64,000 nucleotides of DNA from Morinoia aosen (taxonomy: Eukaryota > Arthropoda > Malacostraca > Amphipoda > Talitridae). The position numbers and the translations under genes were made by a program. The stretch covers positions 35,585,732 to 35,649,731 of the forward strand of contig CM059572.1 in NCBI GenBank assembly GCA_030386875.1, written 5' to 3'. This document shows positions 12,101 to 24,100 of the stretch, piece after piece (within the stretch, counting starts at the first letter, position 1; every line of letters starts with the position of its first letter). Under the pieces are notes generated by a model. The model was not told the origin of the DNA. It searched no databases and saw only the letters and a list, made by a program, of their open reading frames with translations.

Positions 12101-15100
12101 AACCATCAAGCCTTCACTTCAATAATATAAACACGAATATATTTGATTTCCCTATGAGAAATAATTACACCCTCGAATTTCCACCCTAATATCAAAGTGA
12201 AACTCTAAACACTCCCTGTTTGAAGACCATCTAAAAATGAAAACCCAAAAAACTGATTCTAATATCAAAAATGTAGATTACTGCCCCCCTTGCTTGAGAC
12301 AACTTCAACATTAAGACTGCACTTTGCTACAATAAACAAGGATATTCTGAACCTCCATTTTATGCTATTTCAAAATGAAATCGAAATGCCCCGGTTGAAA
12401 ATGACAGTTTAACAAATACAAAGACTGATTCTCACCTGATGACACTTCCTAACTCCAACCCATCTTAGCACACCACGTATCTAAAAATTTGTCACCCATA
12501 TCTGCTTGATTGTTCCCGTTTTTTAATAACACAAATTTAATAAGCTTCATGAGATTAGGATTCCCTTCACTTTTTATAACAAAGAACATTATCTCACCTC
12601 CCCTTCGTAGAACTCGTGGGCCTACATCCTGCACTGAGTAAGTAAATCGGTGAAATAGACCGGCTAGCATACTCCCTCCGTATTTATACCTCCCATCGAA
12701 CAAAAGATCGCGCACCGTGGCTGTGCGGGATGCCCGCGAAAATCTTCGCACTCTAACTGGTTCGTTCTTAAGCGTCACTTCCCTTATGCTACGTGTCCCT
12801 CTCTCCAATTTGAAATTACTCCGCGCTTCCCTCTCAAATACCAACACTCCTTAGTCCCTTGCTCGTAGATAATAATCTTTTTTAAACCCACTATTTTCCT
12901 GTGCTATGTATTCAAGTTGCCCTCGTCTTATTATGTGTATAGTTTAGCGCACTAGCTTTCAATCCAGCCTCTACCCCCTATACCTACTCCTCCCTGCTCC
13001 TAATGTCCTACAACCCCTTACACCTTTCGGTCTGCGCAGTGTCCGGCTGAGTCTGAAACACCGGTTCTATGCGCCTACACAGTACGGATGATAATCCTAA
13101 ATATCATAACATGTGGTGTGTGGTGTGTTATAAGTGTTGTGTGGTGTTGTGTTGTGTGGTGTGTTGTGAGTGTTGTGTTGTATTGTGTGGTGTTTTGATT
13201 GTTGTGAGTGTTGTGTTGTGTGGTGTGTTGTGTGATGTGGTGTGGTGTTATAAGTGTTGTATGGTGTGTTGTGAGTGTTGTGTTGTGTGGTGTGTAGTGT
13301 GTTGTGAGTGTGGTGTGTTGAGTGTTGTGAGTGTTGTGATGTTTGGTGGGTGTTGTGTGATGTGGTGTGGTGTTATAAGTGTTGTATGGTGTGTTGTGAG
13401 TGTTGTGTGGTGTGTTGAGTGTTGTGAGTTTTGTATTGTGTGGTGTATAATGTGTTGTGAGTGTTGTGAAATGAGGGGTGGTGCAATGTATTGTGAGTGG
13501 TGAGTGCGGTGTTGTGAATGAATGTCTTGTGTGAATGCTGGGCTAGATCTCATAAAAGTTGCTCTAAGAAGCGAGTATTCTGCAAAAGTTTGCGAGTCTG
13601 CCATAAAACTAAAGTTGCTTGCATCATCCACCAGAAAATAGAATTTTCTACTAACTGATACAAGATATTTTAGTGCGTCAAATTTCTATAAATGTGGGTA
13701 AAAAAATACTGCCTTGGCTTCTGGTCCAGGACAATTAAAATATTTTTAGACGTGTGACGCATGAACTCGTCTGCCGTAGCTCAAAGCTTGAACTACACTC
13801 GCAGGTTACGCTCGAGTGTACTACTTGGCCGTGGAGTAATCCGAGGGACCTCTTAGGAAAGTCTTACGGGGAGGCTACTTCTTCCCGATGTGTGCTTTTT
13901 TGGCATGCCTCTTATTTCGTTACAATTAATAATTAAAGAATTCCGAAGAATTCTCTAGTAGTATTTAAATTATTTACAAATTTTCAGGCAATAAACGGTT
14001 TTCTTTCCTTTTTATTTCTGTGGTTGAATGTTTCCTGTGGTTCAATGCTTGCTGTGGTTGAATGTTTGTTGTGGTTGAATGTTTGTTGCGGTTGAATGTT
14101 TGTTGCGGTTGAATGCTTGCTGTGGTTGAATGTTTGTTGTGGTTGAATGTTTGTTGCGGTTGAATGTTTCCTGTGGTTCAATGCTTGCTGTGGTTGAATG
14201 TTTGTTGCGGTTGAATGTTTGTTGTGGTTGAATGCTTGCTGTGGTTGAATGTTTGTTGTGGTTGAATGTTTGTTGTGGTTGAATGTTTGTTGCGGTTGAA
14301 TGTTTGTTGTGGTTGAATGTTTGTTGTGGTTGAATGCTTGCTGTGGTTGAATGTTTGTTGTGGTTGAATGCTTGCTGTGGTTGAATGTTTGTTGTGGTTG
14401 AATGTTTGTTGTGGTTGAATGTTTGTTGCGGTTGAATGTTTGTTGTGGTTGAATGTTTGTTGCGGTTGAATGTTTGTTGCGGTTGAATGTTTGTTGCGGT
14501 TGAATGCTTGCTGTGGTTGAATGTTTGTTGTGGTTGAATGTTTGTTGTGGTTGAATGTTTGTTGCGGTTGAATGTTTGTTGTGGTTGAATGTTTGTTGTG
14601 GTTGAATGTTTGTTGCGGTTGAATGCTTGCTGTGGTTGAATGTTTGTTGCGGTTGAATGTTTGTTGTGGTTGAATGTTTGTTACGGTTGAATGCTTGCTG
14701 TGGTTGAATGTTTGTTGTGGTTGAATGTTTGTTACGGTTGAATGCTTGCTGTGGTTGAATGTTTGTTGTGGTTGAATGTTTGTTGTGGTTGAATGTTTGT
14801 TGTGGTTGAATGTTTGTTGCGGTTGAATGTTTCCTGTGGTTCAATGCTTGCTGTGGTTGAATGTTTGTTGTGGTTGAATGTTTGTTGTGGTTGAATGTTT
14901 GTTGTGGTTGAATGTTTGTTGCGGTTGAATGCTTGCTGTGGTTGAATGCTTGCTGTGGTTGAATGTTTGTTGTGGTTGTATGTTTGTTGCGGTTGAATGC
15001 TTGCTGTGGTTGAATGCTTGCTGTGGTTGAATGTTTGTTGTGGTTGAATGTTTCCTGTGGTTCAATGCTTGCTGTGGTTGAATGCTTGCTGTGGTTGAAT

Positions 15101-18100
15101 GTTTGTTGTGGTTGAATGTTTGTTGTGGTTGAATGCTTGCTGTGGTTGAATGTTTGTTGCGGTTGAATGTTTCCTGTGGTTCAATGCTTGCTGTGGTTGA
15201 ATGCTTGCTGTGGTTGAATGTTTGTTGTGGTTGAATGTTTGTTGTGGTTGAATGTTTGTTGCGGTTGAATGTTTGTTGTGGTTCAATGCTTGCTGTGGTT
15301 GAATGCTTGCTGTGGTTGAATGTTTGTTGTGGTTGAATGCTTGCTGTGGTTGAATGTTTGTTGCGGTTGAATGTTTCCTGTGGTTCAATGCTTGCTGTGG
15401 TTGAATGCTTGCTGTGGTTGAATGTTTGTTGTGGTTGAATGTTTGTTGTGGTTGAATGTTTGTTGTGGTTGAATGCTTGCTGTGGTTGAATGTTTGTTGC
15501 GGTTGAATGTTTCCTGTGGTTCAATGCTTGCTGTGGTTGAATGCTTGCTGTGGTTGAATGTTTGTTGTGGTTGAATGTTTGTTGTGGTTGAATGCTTGCT
15601 GTGGTTGAATGTTTGTTGCGGTTGAATGTTTCCTGTGGTTCAATGCTTGCTGTGGTTGAATGCTTGCTGTGGTTGAATGTTTGTTGTGGTTGAATGTTTG
15701 TTGTGGTTGAATGTTTGTTGCGGTTGAATGCTTGCTGTGGTTGAATGCTTGCTGTGGTTGAATGTTTGTTGTGGTTGTATGTTTGTTGCGGTTGAATGCT
15801 TGCTGTGGTTGAATGTTTGTTGTGGTTGAATGCTTGCTGTGGTTGAATGTTTGTTGTGGTTGAATGTTTGTTGTGGTTGAATGTTTGTTGCGGTTGAATG
15901 TTTGTTGTGGTTGAATGTTTGTTGTGGTTGAATGTTTGTTGCGGTTGAATGCTTGCTGTGGTTGAATGTTTGTTGCGGTTGAATGTTTGTTGTGGTTGAA
16001 TGTTTGTTACGGTTGAATGCTTGCTGTGGTTGAATGTTTGTTGTGGTTGAATGTTTGTTACGGTTGAATGCTTGCTGTGGTTGAATGTTTGTTGTGGTTG
16101 AATGTTTGTTGCGGTTGAATGCTTGCTGTGGTTGAATGTTTGTTGCGGTTGAATGTTTGTTGTGGTTGAATGTTTGTTACGGTTGAATGCTTGCTGTGGT
16201 TGAATGTTTGTTGTGGTTGAATGTTTGTTACGGTTGAATGCTTGCTGTGGTTGAATGTTTGTTGCGGTTGAATGCTTGCTGTGGTTGAATGCTTGCTTAA
16301 CACTTCTATTAGAAAAATTTACGTTATTACTTGAAGTTGTTCGAAATGCCAGCATACATTGCACCGTAAACGACTTTAAACACTGTTGTCGGAGTTTGAA
16401 GTCTATTTCGTTAAAAACAACAAATGAAGTCAAAGAAAATTGTTCTCGGCAATGAGAAAATACAACAGTAAACGGAGATGGCTGAACATTTTTTTTCTGC
16501 AAATGTATTAATTTATATTTCATTTACACTGATACTAACATCAACCAAAAAAATAGAAACTGGTTTTCATTTGTGAGAGAAAAATAAAATTTGCCGTTGT
16601 GTCTATACCTAGTGCAGACAAACCTCAACATGTATTAACATTAAACTTTATCTAAGTTTACTGTTGCGTATAACATATTTAGCTTGTCAGAATTCATAGC
16701 AAAAATCAGAAGTTTCAAGTTTAATGCCCTATTCCTTCAAAACAAAGTCGTATCGTCTAATTAATTAAAAGCATTTCAGCGTGAGTATCATCTGATATCT
16801 TTTTAGAAAGAAAGAATAAAAATCAGAACATATCTACGACAATATTAACGAATAAAACATGAAACACTATGGTTTCTTGTTAGATATACTCAAGATAACG
16901 AAAGGAAAACATACGTTTCCAACAAAGTAAGCACCTAATATTTGTTATGATGTTGTAGGAGGACCATTAAATAATAATGATCATAATAATAATCTTTCAG
17001 GGCGACCATTAAATAATAACAGTAATAACATTAATCTAGGAGGACCAACAGCCAAATCATCAAGCTTCACCGGTCGGGGGTCAGCAATCCAGGTGCTGCC
17101 TCGCATACGCAATCCTGAGGAGCAGTTTCACGTGAAGCCTTCCGCCTCCTTCCCGTCTGCTGCTCCAGCTGGGAGTCCAGTAACAAAGAACAGCCCAGGT
17201 TCAGAAGCGGAAGATTTTCGCATCGTGGCGGCAACTGCGGATTTCAAGCTAGCAAAGCACGTTGAGGTTGAGGTGAGAGATTCGAGCTGTTTTGCAGCCT
17301 TGGCGGCTTATGTTACCTGTGATTTGTTGTGAGGATTTTGATATTTTAATGTTCGATCATTCTCAATTTTTGCGAGCCAGTAAAAAATGTTTAGGCAATT
17401 CTTCGGCTAAATGAACGGAGATATTTGCTTGCCAGAATCGGAGCATTAAAGCATGTCGCTGGTATAAAGAAACGATAACGATGGTGATCCAAAGACGTTG
17501 TTCGAAGCAGGTTGTGAAAATGTTCAAATTTTAGTGTCTCAAGTGTTCAAGTTTCTAAAATTTCCTTGATAGTAACTCTTCCAAAGCGTTGCAACTATTG
17601 TACCCATGGAATTAACTCAACAGTTAAAAAAATGTGAAATCCCAAGCTATAGGTTAGGAAGGCCTTCTTTTTGTTGAAAAACATAACATAGGTTTTTGTT
17701 TTGCTGCATATTTTTTTGTTTACTGGTGTCATGTCTTTCAGTACCTAATACTTTATTCTTGAACTTTATCATGTTTCGTAAAATGCTTCTCAACTCATTG
17801 TTGCTGTACGCAGGGGGTCTTGTGTGGGAGCGGGAAAACACCATGTTTTAGATTCCCCGTTCCCAACACCCCATTCTAAACGGTGCCCTTTTCCTTCCTC
17901 GTTTTGTAACATCACTGTTATGGTTAGGGAGGCTTAATCTAACTTACCTAATTTCATCCTTCACCCTAATTATAAGGTCTTGGACCCACGCGTTCCAGAA
18001 TCAAGTTCGCTTGACGTTGTCGTGATCCATTGTTAGTATTATTATAAACTTCAAAAGGCAAAATATTGAAGTTAGCTTAGGGACAATCTCAAATGAACGG

Positions 18101-21100
18101 AATTTCACAGTGAATGACTTGCAGAATCTAAAGGTGTCTCAATTATTAAACTTAGTTTTTGTTTTTATGTTCCTACATCCGAGCATCTTTGATACTTCTA
18201 TATCTAACTTTACATCAGGTTTTGTTTGAAGTAATATACCTAATTCTCTTCAAGATTTATTCCTCAGCAAGACTTGAGTCATTTTTGGGGATTATGACGC
18301 TTCGAAATAGAGATATTAAAGAGCTACTGTCACAAGTGAGCGATTGTGATCAACTGGCGTTTCTTCAGTCGTTTGTGGAACATGAAGTTTTATTTCCAGC
18401 TCGATCAGCAAATTCAACTAAGCGATGTAATTATTTTTCTGTTAGTTCAGATGCCACTCTGAAATAAACGTTATTGTAATCTTCAAAATGCCTTCGGTTC
18501 AATCAATTTTTGAGCAGTCTTTAGAGACTAGGACTAGACAAGAATTTCGATTTCGAGCGTGTTCGAAATAGAAATAAGTTGGCAAGTCTGGATTTTGCTA
18601 CTTTAGATGTTGTCCCATTGGGCAGGTGGTGAAGTACTCCCTCAGAGACCTGACCCCGCCCGGCCGCGTCACGGACCTGAGGGCGGCGCTCGTCCACTAC
18701 ATCACGCCTGCCGTTGTGCTCCAGTGGACGTCTCCGGGGGACGATTACTTCAGTGGAACAGGTGTGACTTCAGTCCTGCTCACTGACTTATCGTTTCTTT
18801 TAAATTTGCCTCCCATATCGTGTCTGGCCGAATTTTTACCCTCTCCGGATCTCGTGCCCGAAATTTTGGCATCGCGAAATTTTGCCATGCCCGAATGTTG
18901 TCACTCAATTTTGTCCTTCCCAGATCTTGCCTCCCCCAAGACTTGCCTCCCCCAAAACTTGCCTCCCCAAAACTTGCCTCCCCAAAATTTGCCTCTCCCA
19001 AAATTTGCCTCTCCCAAAATTGCCTCTCCCAAAATTGCCTCTCCCAAAATTGCCTCTCCCAAAGCTTGCCTCCCTCAAAGCTTGTCTCCCCCAAAACTTG
19101 CCTATCCCAAAACTTGCCTATCCCAAAACTTGCCTATCCCAAAACTTACCTCTCCCAAAACTTGCCTAGCAAACCATCACAAGTTCCCCGCAATAAGTGT
19201 CCGTGAAAAGTGACTACACAACTTTTTTCGGTAGTATATAATTTTCGGAAAAAAGATAAAAGAGCAGACTTGTGTTCTTATACGTGTTTTTTGTTCATTT
19301 AGAGTGTATAATTTACATTGATCTAATAAAATTGGTAGAAAATGGAATTATCTTGAGTTGCATCAATTGCCATTTGTGTAATGTTCATAATTCTATTTAA
19401 TGAACTTAATAAATATTTTGGATTGTAGCTAATGACATGGTGCCCAGGTCTTTAAATGAGAGATCGAATATGACTGGCAATGGTTAGCTGTTTTGACAAC
19501 TCTTAATGGCCTTTCCAGAGGAGCTCAACGATAGTGAATTTTTACATAAAAAAATTGTAGTTTGAGAGAATCCGAAAGAATACATCATCTTCTCTTTGTT
19601 GGAGACGACTTCTAACTCAATGACATGGACAGCGAAGCTGTAATTTTTACTCAGATGTTCGATGAGCATGGGCTTTTATTGCGGATTTGGGAATTATCCA
19701 GCGAATAATTCTCATTATGAGGAGCAAAATCAACTTACAAACCGCGTTCTTGGGGGTTTTGTTCAGAATTTTCAGGGGTGTTCATTGTCAATAGTTCGCT
19801 TAAAGTGGTAAATGAGCTTCCTTCTACAACAAACTGCTTTCTTATTCAAGCCTCAGCGTAATCTTTTCGTTCAAAATGATTTCGTCTTTGAATAATTTGG
19901 TTTTTGCGAAATTCGTAAATTGACTGAATATTTTGCACTGCTATCTACATAAAGTTACAGGTTTTGTCCTGTTTTTGCCCTATAATTTCAGGTTTTGTAC
20001 TGGTATAACCCTTAAATTTCAGATTTCCACCCTGTAGCGCTAAAATTTCATATTATGTTTTCACAGCAATGACGCTAAAATTTCATATTATGTTTTCACA
20101 GCAATGACGCTAAAATTTCATATTATGTTTTCACAGCAATGACGCTAAAATTTCAAATTTTCCCAGCTATGACCTTGAATAACAAGTCATCAAAATTCAC
20201 TAATTCCATGGCACGTTTTACCCTCGTTCGCCACACGAAACACGCAGCGTCGTCGCTGGAGCTGAGGTACCACGCAAAGCAGTCGGTGCTGCGGCGCGAG
20301 TTTGACCGCGCGACGCTCGTACAGGAGGGCGTCCATGTCGCTCAGGGAACGCTGGAGCCGCTGGAGGCCATGGTGCTGCAGAATGTCACCGTTTTTGTGA
20401 GTGGTGCCTTGGTAGTGGCCAGTATATAGTTTAGTCAATAGTTTAGTTAGTAGCTTAGTCAGTAGTTCGGTCAGTAGTTTAGTCAGTAGTTTAGTCAGTA
20501 GTTTAGTCAGTAGTTTAGTCAGTAGTTTAGTCAGTAGTTTAGTCAGTAGTTTAGTCAGTAGTTTAGTCAGTAGTTTAGTCAGTAGTTTAGTCGATAGTTT
20601 AGTCAGTTGTTTAGCCAGTATTTTTTAGCAATATGCTGTTGTTAAAAAATTCTCTGCTCAACCCTAGCAATTAAGTCAACGTGTTATTCAGATCTCAAAC
20701 TAGTTCCTGTGCTGTTTAACTGCAAGAATTTGACATGCAATTTAGCAACGGGAATTCGATATGCTACTCAACAACAAGAAGTAGACATGCTACTCAACCC
20801 AAACGGTTAGACGAGCTGTTCAACCTGATAACGTCGATATGTTGTTTACCTGAAACAGTTGGACAAGCTACTCATCCCCAAACAGATATCAATTATGTAA
20901 ATAACTTTCAATCTCAAATGCTCCAGTAGGTAATTCAAATCGCAATAACGTTAATATTTTTTCATCTCAGTAATAAAAGAAATTCTTCTTAATTATACCA
21001 CCTCAGACACTCCTTCGCAAAGTGAATAACCCAATCAACAATTGAAGGTGCAAGAGATTAACTCTTGAGCCGGCATTGCATTAGAAGCCGTATACGTGTG

Positions 21101-24100
21101 TCATTTTCCAATTGTTGCTCCTTCCTTGCATTAGCTTCACAATTACGGTTTAATTATCGAGATATTGAGTGAAAATATCAACTTCATTTGCGCACCACTT
21201 AACGTTTCTCGTCTACCGTCATTTTGGTTCCTGTGCGCCTTTGATGTCAGACGACACGGGACTTGGGAACTACTCGAGAACGGGCCTCTCGACCCGTTCC
21301 TGTAACAATATTTTGTTCTTAACTTCACACGTCAGCTGGTGGCCGTTTAGTAGTAAATGCAGAACATTTGAGCAATACCGGCTTTTGATTTCGAAATTTC
21401 ACGGTAGAAATTTAACGCTGTCTTGCTAAAATACACTCACCTGGGATTTGACTTAAACAAGGTTTTGATAAAAACTGGTTTTGACTGTGAAAACACTCGA
21501 AAAGTATGACCAAATGGGCGCTGAATATTCATATATCTGCGGAGAAAAATAAAAACAGAATAAACTTTGAGTTCCGAATAATTCCAATTTGTTTGAACTA
21601 ATTAGTGATTTTTATTCTAGCTGAAAGAGGTGTCTTTGTACGACCTGACGTACGATCAAGTGTTCTACTTCGCCGTGGTTCTGACGGATGAAATGGGCAA
21701 CAGAGGCAGTCTCTCCAACCTGGCGGACGCGCACTTCACTGTCGAAGGCAAGAACCAAGTCATCCAAGTGAGTTGGGGCAAGTGGTGGGTAGACATCAGT
21801 AACCCAAGTGAGTTGGGGCAAGTGGTGGGTGGACATCAGTAACCCAAGTGAGTTGGGGCAAGTGGTGGGTAGACATCAGTAACCCGAGTTGAGTGAAGTT
21901 GTGGGTAGAAATCAGTAACCCTAGTGAGTTGGGATAAGTAGTGGGTAGACAGCAGTAACCCAAGTGAGTTGGGGCAAGTGGTGGGTAGACATCAGTAACC
22001 CGAGTTGAGTGAAGTTGTGGGTAGACATCAGTAACCCAAGTGAGTTGGGATGAGTGGTGGGTAGACCTCAGTAACCCAAGTGAGTTGGGATGAGTGGTGG
22101 GTAGACCTCAGTAACCCAAGTGAGTTGGGATGAGTGGTGGGTAGACCTCAGTAACCCAAGTGAGTTAGGATGAGTGGTGGGTAGACATCAGTAACCCAAG
22201 TGAGTTGGGATGAGTGGTGGGTAGACATCAGCAACCCAAGTGAGTTGGGATGAGTGGTGGGTAGACCTCAGTAACCCAAGTGAGTTGGGGTAAGTAGTGG
22301 GTAGACAGCAGTAACCCAAGTGAGTTGGGGCAAGTTGTGGGTAGACCTCTGTAACCCAAGTGAGTTGGGGCAAGTTGTGGGTAGACCTCAGCATCCCAAT
22401 TGAGTTGGGGCAAGTTGTGGGTAGACATCAGTAACCCAAGTGAGTTGGGATGAGTGGTGGGTAGACCTCAGTAACCCAAGTGAGTTGGGGTAAGTAGTGG
22501 GTAGACAGCAGTAACCCAAGTGAGTTGGGGCAAGTTGTGGGTAGACCTCAGTAACCCAAGTGAGTTGGGGCAAGTAGTGGGTAGACATCAGTAACCCAAG
22601 TGAGTTGGGGCAAGTAGTGGGTAGACATCAGTAACCCAAGTGAGTTGGGGCAAGTAGTGGGTAGACATCAGTAACCCAAGTGAGTTGGGGCAAGTAGTGG
22701 GTAGACATCAGTAACCCAAGTGAGTTGGGGCAAGTAGTGGGTAGACATCAGTAACCCAAGTGAGTTGGGGCAAGTAGTGGGTAGACCTCAGTAACCCAAG
22801 TGAGTTGGGGCAAGTTGTGGGTAGACCTCAGTAACCCAAGTGAGTTGGGGCAAGTAGTGGGTAGACATCAGTAACCCAAGTGAGTTGGGGCAAGTTGTGG
22901 GTAGACCTCAGTAACCCAAGTGAGTTGGGGCAAGTTGTGGGTAGACATCAGTAACCCAAGTGAGTTGGGACAAGTAGTGGGTAGACATCAGTAACCCAAG
23001 TGAGTTGGGGCAAGTAGTGGGTAGACCTCAGTAACCCAAGTGAGTTGGGGCAAGTTGTGGGTAGACCTCAGTAACCCAAGTGAGTTGGGGCAAGTAGTGG
23101 GTAGACAGCAGTAACCCAAGTGAGTTGGGGCAAGTAGTGGGTAGACAGCAGTAACCCAAGTGAGTTGGGGCAAGTAGTGGGTAGACAGCAGTAACCCAAG
23201 TGAGTTGGGGCAAGTAGTGGGTAGACAGCAGTAACCCAAGTGAGTTGGGGCAAGTTGTGGGTAGACATCAGTAACCCAAGTGAGTTGGGGCAAGTTGTGG
23301 GTAGACATCAGTAACCCAAGTGAGTTGGGGCAAGTTGTGGGTAGACATCAGTAACCCAAGTGAGTTGGGGCAAGTTGTGGGTAGATATCAGTAACCCAAG
23401 TGAGTTGGGGCAAGTTGTGGGTAGACATCAGTAACCCAAGTGAGTTGGGGTAAGTTGTGGGTAGACATCAGTAACCCAAGTGAGTTGGGGCAAGTTGTGG
23501 GTAGACATCAGTAACCCAAGTGAGTTGGGGCAAGTTGTGGGTAGACATCAGTAACCCAAGTGAGTTGGGGCAAGTTGTGGGTAGACATCAGTAACCCAAG
23601 TGAGTTGGGGCAAGTTGTGGGTAGACATCAGTAACCCAAGTGAGTTGGGGCAAGTTGTGGGTAGATATCAGTAACCCAAGTGAGTTGGGGCAAGTTGTGG
23701 GTAGACATCAGTAACCCAAGTGAGTTGGGGCAAGTTGTGGGTAGACATCAGTAACCCAAGTGAGTTGGGGTAAGTTGTGGGTAGACATCAGTAACCCAAG
23801 TGAGTTGGGGCAAGTTGTGGGTAGACATCAGTAACCCAAGTGAGTTGGGGCAAGTTGTGGGTAGACATCAGTAACCCAAGTGAGTTGGGGCAAGTTGTGG
23901 GTAGACATCAGTAACCCAAGTGAGTTGGGGCAAGTTGTGGGTAGACATCAGTAACCCAAGTGAGTTGGGGCAAGTTGTGGGTAGACATCAGTAACCCAAG
24001 TGAGTTGGGGCAAGTTGTGGGTAGACATCAGTAACCCAAGTGAGTTGGGGCAAGTAGTGGGTAGACATCAGTAACCCAAGTGAGTTGGGATGAGTGGTGG

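Noticed and set aside
14841..16523. 560-codon - strand frame with HSTTTNIQPQQ repeats and a unique N-terminus
   Set aside because: The repeat is a 17-bp array inside a CLCA intron. The unique ~75 residues show no recognisable motif.
18159..18467. 102-codon + strand frame in CLCA intron 6
   Set aside because: AT-rich, hydrophobic start without motif. No splice site or phase links it to neighbouring CLCA exons, which already join perfectly.
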